This document shows, piece after piece, positions 1 through 8,371 of a DNA stretch of 32,237 nucleotides. Position numbers and translations under genes: made by a program. This DNA comes from JBBATK01 sp046297095 (GTDB taxonomy: Bacteria; Bacteroidota; Ignavibacteria; Kapaibacteriales; NICIL-2): positions 1-32,237 of the forward strand of contig JBKCNS010000014.1 of NCBI GenBank assembly GCA_046297095.1, given 5' to 3'. Within the stretch, counting starts at the first letter, position 1, and each line of letters opens with the position of its first letter. The notes beneath the pieces were generated by a model. That model saw nothing but the letters and a program-made list of their open reading frames with translations. It was not told the DNA's origin and searched no databases.

Positions 1-440
1 AGTTGCGCATCACGCTGGGAGAGAAAGCTCAGATCGGGCATTGTTGTTACCGCTTCACCCTTACTGACGGTGAGATACAAGCGCCTGCCTTGCTTTACGT
101 GGCTGTTCGGATACGGTAGCTGTGCAGTCACTTTGCCTTTAGGAATACCGGCGTTGTATTGCTCCGTGATGTTCTCTACAATCAATCCCTGAGACTCCAA
201 TAAATCCACTGCTTGCTGTTTGTCCATGCCCACAATGTTAGGAACCGTTACCGTACTCGATGTAGACACAACGAGAGGCATGATTGCTTTGTCGAAGCAA
301 ACAATGATTACGGCCAATACCAAGGGCACTAGCCACAAGGCTCTGCGGCCTTCCGGAGATGTGGGAAGAAGAGTTTTCATATACGTACGTTGCACTGCCA
401 AAATAACACGTCGGGCAGGTTCACAGGGATGCCGTGGCAT
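1..440 (-). CDS. PASTA-domain membrane protein, N-terminal part (runs off left edge)
   Basis: Reading the minus strand from ATG at 440 gives a short basic N-terminus, one hydrophobic membrane segment (LWLVPLVLAVIIVCF), then a PASTA module starting TVTVPNIVGMDKQQAVDLL. A second PASTA begins (MPDLSFLSQRDAQ) where the window ends. PASTA domains bind peptidoglycan or muropeptides. In Bacteroidota they often occur as a one-TM protein with a few extracytoplasmic PASTA repeats and no kinase domain, and this fragment fits that layout. The start could instead be the ATG at 380, which puts the TM nearer the N-terminus; neither ATG has a clear Shine-Dalgarno. The gene is divergent from the DHH phosphoesterase. 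The number of PASTA repeats, and whether any catalytic domain follows, cannot be seen here. Confidence 0.8.
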   Translation of the reverse strand, partial: MPRHPCEPARRVILAVQRTYMKTLLPTSPEGRRALWLVPLVLAVIIVCFDKAIMPLVVSTSSTVTVPNIVGMDKQQAVDLLESQGLIVENITEQYNAGIPKGKVTAQLPYPNSHVKQGRRLYLTVSKGEAVTTMPDLSFLSQRDAQ

Positions 441-501
441 AGTGTATTTTGAGCTCAGAACAAATACCATCGCAAACACTAACGCTAACACAAGCCCTTC
501 G

Positions 502-1557
502 ATGAATCTTATGAGTAATCCTAGCAACATTCCTGGCACTGCTGTTATCAACGAACCGCTTGCCGCGGAGCTTACAGCGCTCCTGAGTTTTCTAGAGCCC
601 CTGCCGCAAAGCGCCGTTATCACCACGCATATGCAGCCCGACGCCGATGCCATAGGGTCTGCGTGTGCGTTAAAAGGACTGCTGGAACAGCTGGGTGTAT
701 CGGCCAGAGTGATTAACGAAAGTCCTACGCCTTCGAACCTGCAGTTTCTTCCCGAGGCCTCAAGCATAGAGCTATACGATTCTCTTGTGCACGATCCCGT
801 TCTGCAGTCTGCTCATGTGATCTTCTGCTGCGACCTTAATGATCTGCGTCGTACCGGTAGGATGGCCGGAGAACTCGCGAATCATAAATCGCGCATAGTG
901 ATGATCGATCATCATACAAACCCACAGCCATTCTACGCAGCTTGCTTCCACGATAACGAGGCAACATCAACGGCCGAGCTTATGTATCGCTTGATAAGAT
1001 ATCGTTGGCCTCAGCTTCTTGGCGCGACGGTGGCCACAAACATCTATGCGGGTGTGATGTCTGATACCGGCAACTTCCGCTTTCCCCGAGTTACTGCTTC
1101 CACGCATCGCATGGTGGCGGAGTTACTGGAATGCGGCGCGGATCCGGTTGATATTTACAACCGCATGAACAACACGTGGTCGATGGCAAAAACACGCTTG
1201 CTTGGTTCGGTGCTTTCAACCATGGAACTGCACTGCAACGGTCAGTTATGTACGCTTACGGTGCCGTATGCCTTGGTTGAGAAAGAGAACTGCTCGGTGG
1301 ACGACCTTGAAGGCATGGTGCATTATACGCTCTCGGTAGCCGGCGTGCGCTGTGGTGTGCTCATTGCCGAACGAGGCAATGGCAGTGAGATTAAATTGTC
1401 GTTTAGGTCGAAGGGAGATGTTGTGGTGAACGGAGTGGCCGCAACCTTTGGCGGCGGCGGGCATATCTATGCGGCAGGCGCGCGAACCTCCCAAGCTTCA
1501 TTGCTTCAGGTAAAAGATGACGTGATTGCGCGTATTGCAGCCGTGCTACCTGCTTGA
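502..1557 (+). CDS. nrnA: DHH/DHHA1 family phosphoesterase (NrnA-like oligoribonuclease / pAp phosphatase)
   Basis: A cytoplasmic enzyme predicted to degrade nano-RNA and/or dephosphorylate 3'-phosphoadenosine 5'-phosphate. Numbering from the ATG at 511 (348 aa), the DHH motifs appear in order: motif I with H40, D44 and D46 followed by AIGS; motif II D108; motif III DHH at 133-135; motif IV SDTG at 184-187. The C-terminal DHHA1 substrate-binding motif GGGGH is at 314-318. Length and motif order match NrnA. The reading frame stays open upstream to about 220, but that part overlaps the divergent PASTA gene and looks non-coding. The start is therefore ATG 502 or 511; neither has a convincing Shine-Dalgarno. 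NrnA and related bifunctional phosphatases cannot be told apart by motifs alone, so the symbol is a family-level call. Confidence 0.88.
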   Translation: MNLMSNPSNIPGTAVINEPLAAELTALLSFLEPLPQSAVITTHMQPDADAIGSACALKGLLEQLGVSARVINESPTPSNLQFLPEASSIELYDSLVHDPVLQSAHVIFCCDLNDLRRTGRMAGELANHKSRIVMIDHHTNPQPFYAACFHDNEATSTAELMYRLIRYRWPQLLGATVATNIYAGVMSDTGNFRFPRVTASTHRMVAELLECGADPVDIYNRMNNTWSMAKTRLLGSVLSTMELHCNGQLCTLTVPYALVEKENCSVDDLEGMVHYTLSVAGVRCGVLIAERGNGSEIKLSFRSKGDVVVNGVAATFGGGGHIYAAGARTSQASLLQVKDDVIARIAAVLPA

Positions 1558-1580
1558 TACACTGCGACGCGCTCCCGGTT

Positions 1581-2579
1581 CTATCCTAAAAAGTCCAGCA
1601 GCGATCGGGAGAACATCTTGCTACCCACTTGTAGTGCGTATTGCAAGGCCATTTCGTTTTTGTTCATTTCCATTATGGTCTTGGCAACATCGGTATCCTC
1701 GATGGACGAAAGCAGGTCTTTTTTTCGCGTCACATCCTCTTTGATCTGATCCTGTATTGACTGTAAACGTGCCTGACGCGCCCCGACTGTGGCAGTGGCA
1801 AGATCTATAGTGTTAAGTGCATCGCTCATTGTGCGAATACCATCTTGGATTGCTCGTTGCTCATCTAGTGAGGGAGCAGGTGGTGTACCGGTGCGCATGG
1901 AACCATCTGCTTTGTACATCACCTTGTTGTACAGGTTAATGAGCTTGTCGAACATTTCGGTGCCACCGGCTCCGAAAACCTTATCAGCCTCAATGTTTAC
2001 TTGCTCCGAAGATTGACTTCCCACTGTTGTCATGCGCTGATCAAGATTGCCTTTGAATGTCACGCGAAAGCCGGAAGGGTTCGACGGCGTTGGCGTTTCT
2101 TTGATAAGTTCAAATGGCGTGCGTTGTGTTTCGGGTGCTGTGGGAGCGAGAGACTCGGCATTCACTTTTGTACCGGCAAATGAGAACATACCATTGAAGC
2201 TGGTATTGGCAGCATCAATGATACTTTCCAGCTGCGTGCGGATGTTAGCCGCAAGCGACGGCAGGATCTCCGCGTTGTCGACGTTCAAGGATTGCAACGC
2301 GGTGTCGCGAGCAGTGAAAATCGAACTCGATATCTGTTCGAGCACTGCCTGCGTATTTATCATCTCGTTTATCGATGCAGCAGAATTGTCCAGGTAGTTG
2401 TTCGACTTTTGTATGCTGTCGTTGTAATACTGCATTGTCATTACCGCTCCGGGATCATCGCTCAAGTCAATCATCTCGCGGCCGCTGGTAAGACGCGCAT
2501 TGTCTTTTTGCTTTCGCAGCGAAAGGTCGTTGATGGTATTCACATACTGACCAATCATCGAGTTTGTTGAGATACGCAT
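1581..2579 (-). CDS. flgL: Flagellar hook-associated protein 3 (hook-filament junction)
   Basis: FlgL forms the second junction layer between hook and filament. The N-terminus is flagellin-like (MRISTNSMIGQYVNTI, then LTSGREMIDLSDDPGAV) and the C-terminus ends in the coiled-coil flagellin-type segment IMEMNKNEMALQYALQVGSK. At 332 aa it is close to the usual FlgL size. The gene lies 9 nt after flgK and is the last gene of the flagellar cluster; that position, and the match to FlgL rather than FliC in the opening residues, distinguish it from flagellin. No clear rho-independent terminator is visible in the 23 bp before the convergent nrnA stop. Confidence 0.93.
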   Translation of the reverse strand: MRISTNSMIGQYVNTINDLSLRKQKDNARLTSGREMIDLSDDPGAVMTMQYYNDSIQKSNNYLDNSAASINEMINTQAVLEQISSSIFTARDTALQSLNVDNAEILPSLAANIRTQLESIIDAANTSFNGMFSFAGTKVNAESLAPTAPETQRTPFELIKETPTPSNPSGFRVTFKGNLDQRMTTVGSQSSEQVNIEADKVFGAGGTEMFDKLINLYNKVMYKADGSMRTGTPPAPSLDEQRAIQDGIRTMSDALNTIDLATATVGARQARLQSIQDQIKEDVTRKKDLLSSIEDTDVAKTIMEMNKNEMALQYALQVGSKMFSRSLLDFLG

Positions 2580-2588
2580 AACGGTTTA

Positions 2589-4028
2589 TTATAATCCAAG
2601 GTTGATAATTGATTTCATCATATCTGAAGTAGCACTCACCATGCGTGCAGCAGCCTCGAATGCGCGTTGATACTTAATCATGTTGATTGCTTCCTCATCC
2701 ATGTTCACGCCTGTAATGTTCTCTCGTTGCGAGCCTATTTGCTGAACGGTAGCATCGGCCACTGCCTGGCCACTTAAGGAATCTGCGCCCATGTTGGCAA
2801 GATCTGTCAGGGTCATTCCGTAATACTCACGAGCGGTAAGACCATCCATCACGTTGGTATTGTTTACCAGCTGGCCTAAAGCACGAATCACGGTATTGTT
2901 ACCGGGAGTCAAAGCCGTGGCGGAAGCAGGTACTTTACGCACATCGGCCAGTAGCTCGGCGTTTACATCAATGGTAAGCGCAGTGATATCGGCCGCACCA
3001 TTAGGTACGAACAGCGCACGGCCAGGAGGCGGACCTGCAGGATCGGAGAGGCCATACCCGTTGGCGGTAACTGCATTAACCGCCTCGGCAAATCCGCGCG
3101 CCAGATCGTTTAGATTGCGCGGCACGGAGAAACCGTCCGAGAGTTCTTTGTCGTCTAAGGTTTGGTTATACATTTTCATCTGTGCGGCGATTTCTCCCAC
3201 AACAGGTTTGTAGGTACCAATCTCGTTGCTCTTCGCGTCCAGCACGGCAATGCGAGCAGTGATCTCGCCCGTAAGGGGATCGGCACTACGATCCACATTG
3301 AGTTTCAGAGATTCGCCATTATTCACCACCGTTAGGCCGTTAAGCGATACCGTCGCCGAACCCGAAGGATTGCGCAGCACGCTTACATTCCCAAGTTTTG
3401 AAAGCTCCTCAATAAGGGTGTTTTGCTTGTCGAGCAGCACTGATGGGCTAAGGTCTTTATCGTTTGCCGCGGTTGTTATGGATGAATTGATGTCTGCAAT
3501 GCCTGCAAGCAAGCGGTTCGAAGCCGTAACATTTGCGTCAAGTTGATTGTACACCTGCTGACGCAGATCCTGCAGTCCCTGGCCTATGGTGTTGAAGGTT
3601 GTTGTCAAAGACTTTGCTTGAGCCAGCAGACTGGAACGCAAAGACACGTCGTCCGGCTTGTTCGTGAGTTGCTCTACACTCTTAAAGAATGAGTCAAAGG
3701 CAGTGTCCAGTCCGTAGTCACTAGGCTCGGACATTGCAGTTTGGATCTGTTGAAAAATTCTATTGTCGTACGTAAATCCGCTTTGACGAGAGAGGGAGTT
3801 ACGCATCTCGCGATCAAGGTGCTCTTCGCGAAAGTTCTTGATGCTGTTTATCACCGTACCTGTACCGTAGGAAACCTGCATTACCGACCGGGGATCGGTT
3901 TGCGTGAGCACGGGTGCCTGACGCGTATAGCCCGGCGTGTTTACGTTGGCTATGTTGTTGCTCGTGATATCAAGCCCAAGTTGTTGGGCTCTCAATGCTC
4001 GAGTGCTAGTTTCCAGTGAAGACATCAT
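2589..4028 (-). CDS. flgK: Flagellar hook-associated protein 1
   Basis: FlgK is the first hook-filament junction protein, secreted through the flagellar export apparatus with FlgN as chaperone. The N-terminus carries the rod/hook family signature (QLGLDITSNNIANVNTPGY followed by TRQ). The C-terminus has the matching FlgK tail (MDEEAINMIKYQRAFEAAAR and a final coiled-coil segment). At 479 aa it is at the shorter end for FlgK, so the central variable domain is compact. Two consecutive ATGs (4028 and 4025) can serve as start; no Shine-Dalgarno is evident. It sits between flgN and flgL. Confidence 0.95.
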   Translation of the reverse strand: MMSSLETSTRALRAQQLGLDITSNNIANVNTPGYTRQAPVLTQTDPRSVMQVSYGTGTVINSIKNFREEHLDREMRNSLSRQSGFTYDNRIFQQIQTAMSEPSDYGLDTAFDSFFKSVEQLTNKPDDVSLRSSLLAQAKSLTTTFNTIGQGLQDLRQQVYNQLDANVTASNRLLAGIADINSSITTAANDKDLSPSVLLDKQNTLIEELSKLGNVSVLRNPSGSATVSLNGLTVVNNGESLKLNVDRSADPLTGEITARIAVLDAKSNEIGTYKPVVGEIAAQMKMYNQTLDDKELSDGFSVPRNLNDLARGFAEAVNAVTANGYGLSDPAGPPPGRALFVPNGAADITALTIDVNAELLADVRKVPASATALTPGNNTVIRALGQLVNNTNVMDGLTAREYYGMTLTDLANMGADSLSGQAVADATVQQIGSQRENITGVNMDEEAINMIKYQRAFEAAARMVSATSDMMKSIINLGL

Positions 4029-4055
4029 AAAAGTATAGGGCTACGTTTTCGGGTA

Positions 4056-4511
4056 TTACAATGAGGCGTTAACAACATGTGCATTGCGTGATCGAACATG
4101 ATCGAGCGTCTCGCGAATGCTATTGCGGCCGCGCAAGGCCAGCACTCTGTTTACGCTGTTCACAAATTGAATCTTCTCGCTAAGGGAATTCATTGATTCT
4201 CTGTAGCGAAGCATCTCTTCAGCATGGGCAGCATCTACGAGTCGTGCTAGGTCGCGCAGGTTCATGGCGCGAGCTTGCTCCATGCTCAGGTGAAAGGTAG
4301 CAGAGAGTAAACGCAAACGCTGCTGCTCGTGCACGGCGATTTGCTGCACATACTCGCCATGGCGATTAACCATGTGTTCAATGCCATCGGAATCGAAGCG
4401 TATCAGAGCCTGTTGCTGCTGAGTAGCAAGGTCCAATACCGACTCAAGAATCTGTAGTTCTTGCGATAGCAATCCGAAGAGTTCGGAGTAAAACATTTCG
4501 GTCATTTCCAT
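4056..4511 (-). CDS. flgN: FlgN-family flagellar export chaperone (probable)
   Basis: A small, Gln/Leu/Glu-rich, mostly helical protein (151 aa from this start) with the layout of FlgN: an opening ELFGLLSQELQILESVLDLA helix, a Q-rich turn, then two further amphipathic helices. FlgN keeps FlgK and FlgL unfolded and delivers them to the export gate. Position directly upstream of flgK and flgL is the main support, since FlgN sequences are poorly conserved. Start choice: ATG at 4511 has a purine-rich GAAAGG six bases upstream and makes the protein begin at the helix. An alternative ATG at 4577 overlaps the flgJ stop by one base (TGATG), which would imply translational coupling and add 22 residues of low-complexity sequence. 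Confidence 0.72.
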   Translation of the reverse strand: MEMTEMFYSELFGLLSQELQILESVLDLATQQQQALIRFDSDGIEHMVNRHGEYVQQIAVHEQQRLRLLSATFHLSMEQARAMNLRDLARLVDAAHAEEMLRYRESMNSLSEKIQFVNSVNRVLALRGRNSIRETLDHVRSRNAHVVNASL

Positions 4512-4576
4512 ACCATACCTTTCGTTGGTGTGCTTCGTATTCTGTTCTGAGTGATTCATTGGGATGCGGTTGTTCA

Positions 4577-5551
4577 TCAACTTTCCATTGCCTGATATTC
4601 ACTCATGTATCGCATCACTTTACGTACATATGCTTTGGTCTCGGCAAAGGGAGGAATGCCTCCGTGTTTTTGAACATTACCGGGGCCGGCGTTGTAGGCC
4701 GCCACGGCGTGTTCCAGCGAGCCGAAGCTCTTGAGCATGCGAGCTATGTATCGAGTGCCGCCCATGATATTCTGAGCCGGATCGAAAACGTTATGAACGT
4801 GAACATCCTTAGCCGTTCCATCCATGAGCTGCATCAAGCCTTTAGCGCCAACAGGGGACACAGCATGAGGGTTGCCCGCAGATTCCGCAGTGATGATTGC
4901 TCTAATAAGCGACGGAGAAACCTTGAATTCCGCCGAGGCCGCTTCGATGTGGTCGTCGTATGCGCCGAGTTTCTTGCTCATGCGTTCCACGAACGATCCG
5001 GGCGTGCGCAATTCCGATATGCCATTCAAGAAGCTTCCACCGCTTGATGCGTTGGCGCCGATGTGATTCGATGCCGGTTCGCTTTTAACAGATGCTGTGC
5101 CTTTGACCTTTGAACCCGTAGCGGAATTGATGGTACTCGAAGTTGGCAGGGAGGCCGGCTTCATCGTAATGGTAGAGGGAAGATGCTCGCCTCCGCTCAG
5201 GTGGCGATACATCATTTCCGCAAGGCCCATACCGCGGCCGTTTTGGGAGACATAGTCGGAGAATTGAAGGTCGGTGAAACCTTCCAGCGTGTCGTTGCCA
5301 AAGCCCAAGGAACCGTCTTCGCCGCTTTCGTCGTCGTGCATCAGCATGCTTTGGCGCATGGTCTTGTACATTTCGTGCACAAACATCGACTCAAAGCCGC
5401 GGGCTGCCTTAGCATACTCGGCTTTCTTTTCCGGTGTGAGTGCAGAGACTCCGCTACCGGCCGCTTCCGTGCGTCGGCTTAACGCTTCCATGCGAGCCGA
5501 CTGCAGAGCAATATTTGTTTGCATCGGTAATGATGCTACGGAATCATCCAT
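4577..5551 (-). CDS. flgJ: FlgJ-like rod-binding protein fused to SLT lytic transglycosylase
   Basis: A rod-assembly scaffold plus peptidoglycan-cutting enzyme, acting in the periplasm. Residues ~45-118 are the FlgJ rod-binding domain (AARGFESMFVHEMYKTMR; later GMGLAEMMYRHL). Residues ~119-195 are a Ser/Thr/Ala-rich linker. Residues ~200-320 are a lytic transglycosylase (SLT) domain with the catalytic Glu at E223 in ITAESAGNPHA, then GLMQLM at 238-243 and AAYNAGPGNV at 284-293. Enterobacterial FlgJ instead carries a glucosaminidase (GH73-type) domain, so this is the alternative fusion. No Sec signal is seen; export through the flagellar apparatus is expected. A sigma-54 promoter match lies 70-86 bp upstream. 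No Shine-Dalgarno is evident. Confidence 0.93.
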   Translation of the reverse strand: MDDSVASLPMQTNIALQSARMEALSRRTEAAGSGVSALTPEKKAEYAKAARGFESMFVHEMYKTMRQSMLMHDDESGEDGSLGFGNDTLEGFTDLQFSDYVSQNGRGMGLAEMMYRHLSGGEHLPSTITMKPASLPTSSTINSATGSKVKGTASVKSEPASNHIGANASSGGSFLNGISELRTPGSFVERMSKKLGAYDDHIEAASAEFKVSPSLIRAIITAESAGNPHAVSPVGAKGLMQLMDGTAKDVHVHNVFDPAQNIMGGTRYIARMLKSFGSLEHAVAAYNAGPGNVQKHGGIPPFAETKAYVRKVMRYMSEYQAMES

Positions 5552-5621
5552 GATTTTATGAGCACGTAGTTGAGAGAATTTCTCGCACGAACGTCATTTC
5601 AGTACATTTTCTCTTCCTTCT

Positions 5622-5637
5622 TGCAATAACCTTGCCA
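5622..5637 (-). promoter_or_regulatory. Sigma-54 promoter upstream of flgJ
   Basis: On the minus strand the sequence reads TGGCAAGGTTATTGCA. Against the consensus TGGCAC-N5-TTGCW it has invariant GG and GC, exact N5 spacing and one mismatch (last base of the -24 box). The predicted start is near 5611, giving a leader of about 60 nt before flgJ. It lies in the 127-bp gap between flgI and flgJ, the largest gap in the second half of the cluster. It would drive flgJ-flgN-flgK-flgL independently of flgF-flgI. Confidence 0.7.
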
Positions 5638-5678
5638 AGCGCATCCTGCGTAGGGGTTATCATTGAATTGAAGCTGAT

Positions 5679-6857
5679 TTACTGCACGATCAACTCACCC
5701 TGAAGCGATCCAGACTCTTTAAGAGCTTGAAAAATGGCTATCAGATCTCGCGGACTCACTTTTAGTTGTGTCAGGGCTTTTGCCACTTCTTCTACGGTGG
5801 TAGAAGCAGGCATGAGCACCGGGGGAGTTCGCTCTTCTTGGGCGTTGACGTTTGCTACCTCGGCTCGCTGTGAGGTTCCGGCGCTGAAGGGAGCCGGCTG
5901 AGACAACATTACGTTTCGCTGAATTTGAATTTCCAATCCACCGTGAGCAACCACCGCCGGACTTAATTGTACATTACCGCCCACAACCACAGTGCCGGTG
6001 CGCTCATTGATGACCACACGAGCAGCCACATCCACCATAACCGGTGCGGATTCTATCTTCGATACCAGTTCCATGATCTGCCCGGGAGTGGCACCGCCCG
6101 GAACAGTTACCGTAACGGTGGCTGCATCCATTGCCTGCGCGGTGTTGTTCATGTTTTCCAGCGCATTGATGGCAGCGGCAACACGTGTTGCCGTGGTGAA
6201 GTCCGGTTCGCGCAGTAACACGCGCACTTGCGAATTGCGAACAATAGTAGCATCAAGATCTTTTTCCAGAATTGCACCGGAAGGAACACGCCCGGAAGTG
6301 GTAGGATTGCGCGCAGAGCGCGATCCCAGCGAACGAACATCGTATCCTCCCACGCTTACTCCGCCTTGGGCATAGCCATAAAATGTTCCGTCGGCAGACT
6401 GCAGGGGAGTCATAAGCAGCACACCGCCTTGCAGCGATTCGGCATCGCCCGTGCTGGACACTTGCACATCGATCTTTGTTCCCTTCTTCATGAACACCGG
6501 TATGGTGGCTGTGACCATCACGGCTGCCACGTTGCGCGTGCGAAGGTTCACATCCTTTGGAGTAATACCAAAGCGGCGTAGCATGTTGATCACGGATTGA
6601 ACGGCGAATCCCGAGCGCTGTGAATCGCCGGTCTGGCTCAGGCCAGTTACCAAACCGTAGCCCACCACCTGAATGCTTGTAGAGCCTTCGATAGTAGCCA
6701 CATCCTTGATGCGTGTAGCATGTAAGGGCTGAGCAATGAAGGCTATGCCAAGCGCAATAAGCGCAATGTTTCGCAGCACTGAGCGCAGGGTGGTACGGAA
6801 GTGTTTTTCGAAGAAGCTCTCAGAGGTTTTCGGTATCATCATCGTAAAAGTTTTCAT
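5679..6857 (-). CDS. flgI: Flagellar P-ring protein
   Basis: FlgI assembles into the P-ring around the rod in the peptidoglycan layer, with help from FlgA. The protein (392 aa) has a Sec-type signal with a long n-region (hydrophobic core NIALIALGIAFIAQP, cut near LHA). It then starts with the family opening RIKDVATIEG...QVVGYGLVTGL, followed by SVINMLRRFGI and the C-terminal LTQLKVSPRDLIAIFQALK...GALQ-type ending (here GSLQGELIVQ). The n-region may be over-extended: internal Met codons at residues 6 and 7 are alternatives. It is 40 nt downstream of flgH. Confidence 0.95.
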   Translation of the reverse strand: MKTFTMMIPKTSESFFEKHFRTTLRSVLRNIALIALGIAFIAQPLHATRIKDVATIEGSTSIQVVGYGLVTGLSQTGDSQRSGFAVQSVINMLRRFGITPKDVNLRTRNVAAVMVTATIPVFMKKGTKIDVQVSSTGDAESLQGGVLLMTPLQSADGTFYGYAQGGVSVGGYDVRSLGSRSARNPTTSGRVPSGAILEKDLDATIVRNSQVRVLLREPDFTTATRVAAAINALENMNNTAQAMDAATVTVTVPGGATPGQIMELVSKIESAPVMVDVAARVVINERTGTVVVGGNVQLSPAVVAHGGLEIQIQRNVMLSQPAPFSAGTSQRAEVANVNAQEERTPPVLMPASTTVEEVAKALTQLKVSPRDLIAIFQALKESGSLQGELIVQ

Positions 6858-6897
6858 AGCTGTCGGTGTTAGTATTCAAAAGAACTGATCGCAAAAA

Positions 6898-7473
6898 CTA
6901 GAACAGCACACGCAGGAATCGCGTGAAGAGTCCCGGCTGCTGTGCCTTGGTAATAGGACCGTCACCGTTGTAGGATAGGGTGAGATCTGCGATGTTGTAC
7001 GAATAAATAGTGTTGTCTGTCTGGATGTCGATATAGCGCACCAGGCCCGTCAGTGTGATGATTTGCGTTTCACCATTGATAGTTACCGAGCGTTTGCCTT
7101 CCACCCGCATGGCATTGGGATTGTCCGCTTCAACGATGCGAGCTGTAAGCCGGGCTTTCACGCTTTCAGAACGTGCCGATGTACCCTGGCCGCTAAAAGC
7201 ATTGCCGGTACCGATGGATCCATTCACCGCAGTACCGCTGTTGTTCACCGATCCGCTCACTCCGGCAGAGAGGTTGGTAGTAGAGGAGTTACCTGTGCGT
7301 GCAGAGTTGTCTGCCTGCACATCTTCAACGATAAGAATGGTTACGGCATCGCCTTTGCGCATGGCCCGAACATCACCAAACATGGAGCGTGCGGCGGCCT
7401 CGCCAATCTGCGCATAGCCTGTGGTGGTGGCTGCGAGCAACATGATAACCGGAAGAATGAAGCGCTTAGTCAT
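6898..7473 (-). CDS. flgH: Flagellar L-ring protein lacking a lipobox
   Basis: FlgH forms the L-ring bushing in the outer membrane. Recognisable segments are MFGDVRAMRKGDAVTILI, the Gly/Ser/Asn-rich middle, GKRSVTINGETQIITLTGLV and the C-terminal TRFLRVLF. Starting at ATG 7473 the protein has 191 aa and opens with a clean signal peptide (MTKRFILPVIMLLAATTTGYA, cut before Q). Classical FlgH is a lipoprotein with a Cys right after its signal; here there is no cysteine anywhere in the protein, so no lipid anchor is possible. The frame stays open to 7581, but that extension (His/Ser/Gln-rich, partly from a 12-bp repeat) would bury the signal peptide. The gap to flgA is then 123 nt. Confidence 0.92.
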   Translation of the reverse strand: MTKRFILPVIMLLAATTTGYAQIGEAAARSMFGDVRAMRKGDAVTILIVEDVQADNSARTGNSSTTNLSAGVSGSVNNSGTAVNGSIGTGNAFSGQGTSARSESVKARLTARIVEADNPNAMRVEGKRSVTINGETQIITLTGLVRYIDIQTDNTIYSYNIADLTLSYNGDGPITKAQQPGLFTRFLRVLF

Positions 7474-7596
7474 CGTTGTGTTTTGAAGGTGAATAAATGT
7501 CTGCGAATGTGATTGCGAATGTGATTGCGTGCTGTTGACTTTTATTGAATGCTCATAGAGTCTTTGATGCTTAAAACTCACGATGAGAAAAAGGTT

Positions 7597-8334
7597 CTAT
7601 CGAGTAAGAGCCAGCGTCACTGTTTTGTTCTCGCTTGCTGTTCCCGATAGTATCACTGCCGAATCTGCTCGGCGAACACGAACACTTTGCCCAAACTCTG
7701 CGTCATCCAGAGCAGTGCCAATGGTGCGAATCACCACGCCACCGCTGGTCACATTAAGAGTGACGGCATCGCCGCGTTGTATACCGCCGGCCGACGCCAC
7801 ATGCTCATCGGCAAGAATTGCACCCTTGGGCATAGAGAACAGTGCGCGTTTACCCACAAGGTCCGTTGCCGGCTCGGTTTGCATGTAGGTAACATCGCTG
7901 AGTTTTTGCTCGATGTCGCTTTCGCGAAGTGTTTCACCTTTGCGAATAGAGCGCGTAAGTACGTATGCGTTTCGCATACGTGTGATGCGCACAGGCACAT
8001 AGATACGTCGCAGCACTTCGCTCTCTTTGCTGAACACAACCTGTATGCGAGTTGATCCGCGCAACGATTCAGCAGTGGCTTCGCAGCGCGCTGTAATGCC
8101 CGCTTCATCGAAGGCCTGATCACTGATGCTTTGACTGATTTCGAAATTGTCTGTGCTCTGCAGGCGATTGCGCAGGTATTTCTCCACTCCTAATGCCAAC
8201 GTGCGTGCACTGTAACGGGTAGAGTTTTTGCCGGCATCCGGTTGAGTAGCTGCATAAGCCGGACTATGGCCAGCGAATGTTCCTGCAACCATGCTCGCAA
8301 TTGCTATCGCTATGATATGGATCGTAGATCTCAT
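7597..8334 (-). CDS. flgA: Flagellar basal-body P-ring assembly chaperone
   Basis: FlgA is a periplasmic chaperone for FlgI polymerisation. The protein (245 aa) has a signal peptide (hydrophobic core IIAIAIASMVAGTFAG, cut near AYA). The second half is an SAF domain: VLTRSIRKGETLRESDIE, VGKRALFSMPKGAIL, and the terminal RGDAVTLNVTSGGVVIRTIG with ...GQSVRVRR. This order is diagnostic for FlgA. The N-terminal half (ALGVEKYLRNRLQ) fits the less conserved FlgA domain. It is placed between flgG (37 nt upstream) and flgH. Confidence 0.93.
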   Translation of the reverse strand: MRSTIHIIAIAIASMVAGTFAGHSPAYAATQPDAGKNSTRYSARTLALGVEKYLRNRLQSTDNFEISQSISDQAFDEAGITARCEATAESLRGSTRIQVVFSKESEVLRRIYVPVRITRMRNAYVLTRSIRKGETLRESDIEQKLSDVTYMQTEPATDLVGKRALFSMPKGAILADEHVASAGGIQRGDAVTLNVTSGGVVIRTIGTALDDAEFGQSVRVRRADSAVILSGTASENKTVTLALTR

Positions 8335-8371
8335 TGGTGTGTGCTTAGGCTATGTGTTTTATCGTTGTGGT

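Noticed and set aside
220..501. N-terminal extension of the DHH phosphoesterase frame
   Set aside because: It overlaps the PASTA gene on the opposite strand and has no domain content; the NrnA fold starts after residue ~502-511.
7502..7530. 12-bp tandem repeat (TGCGAATGTGAT) in the flgA-flgH gap as part of flgH coding sequence
   Set aside because: It would encode a Ser/His/Gln-rich leader before an otherwise complete signal peptide; it is more likely untranslated leader.
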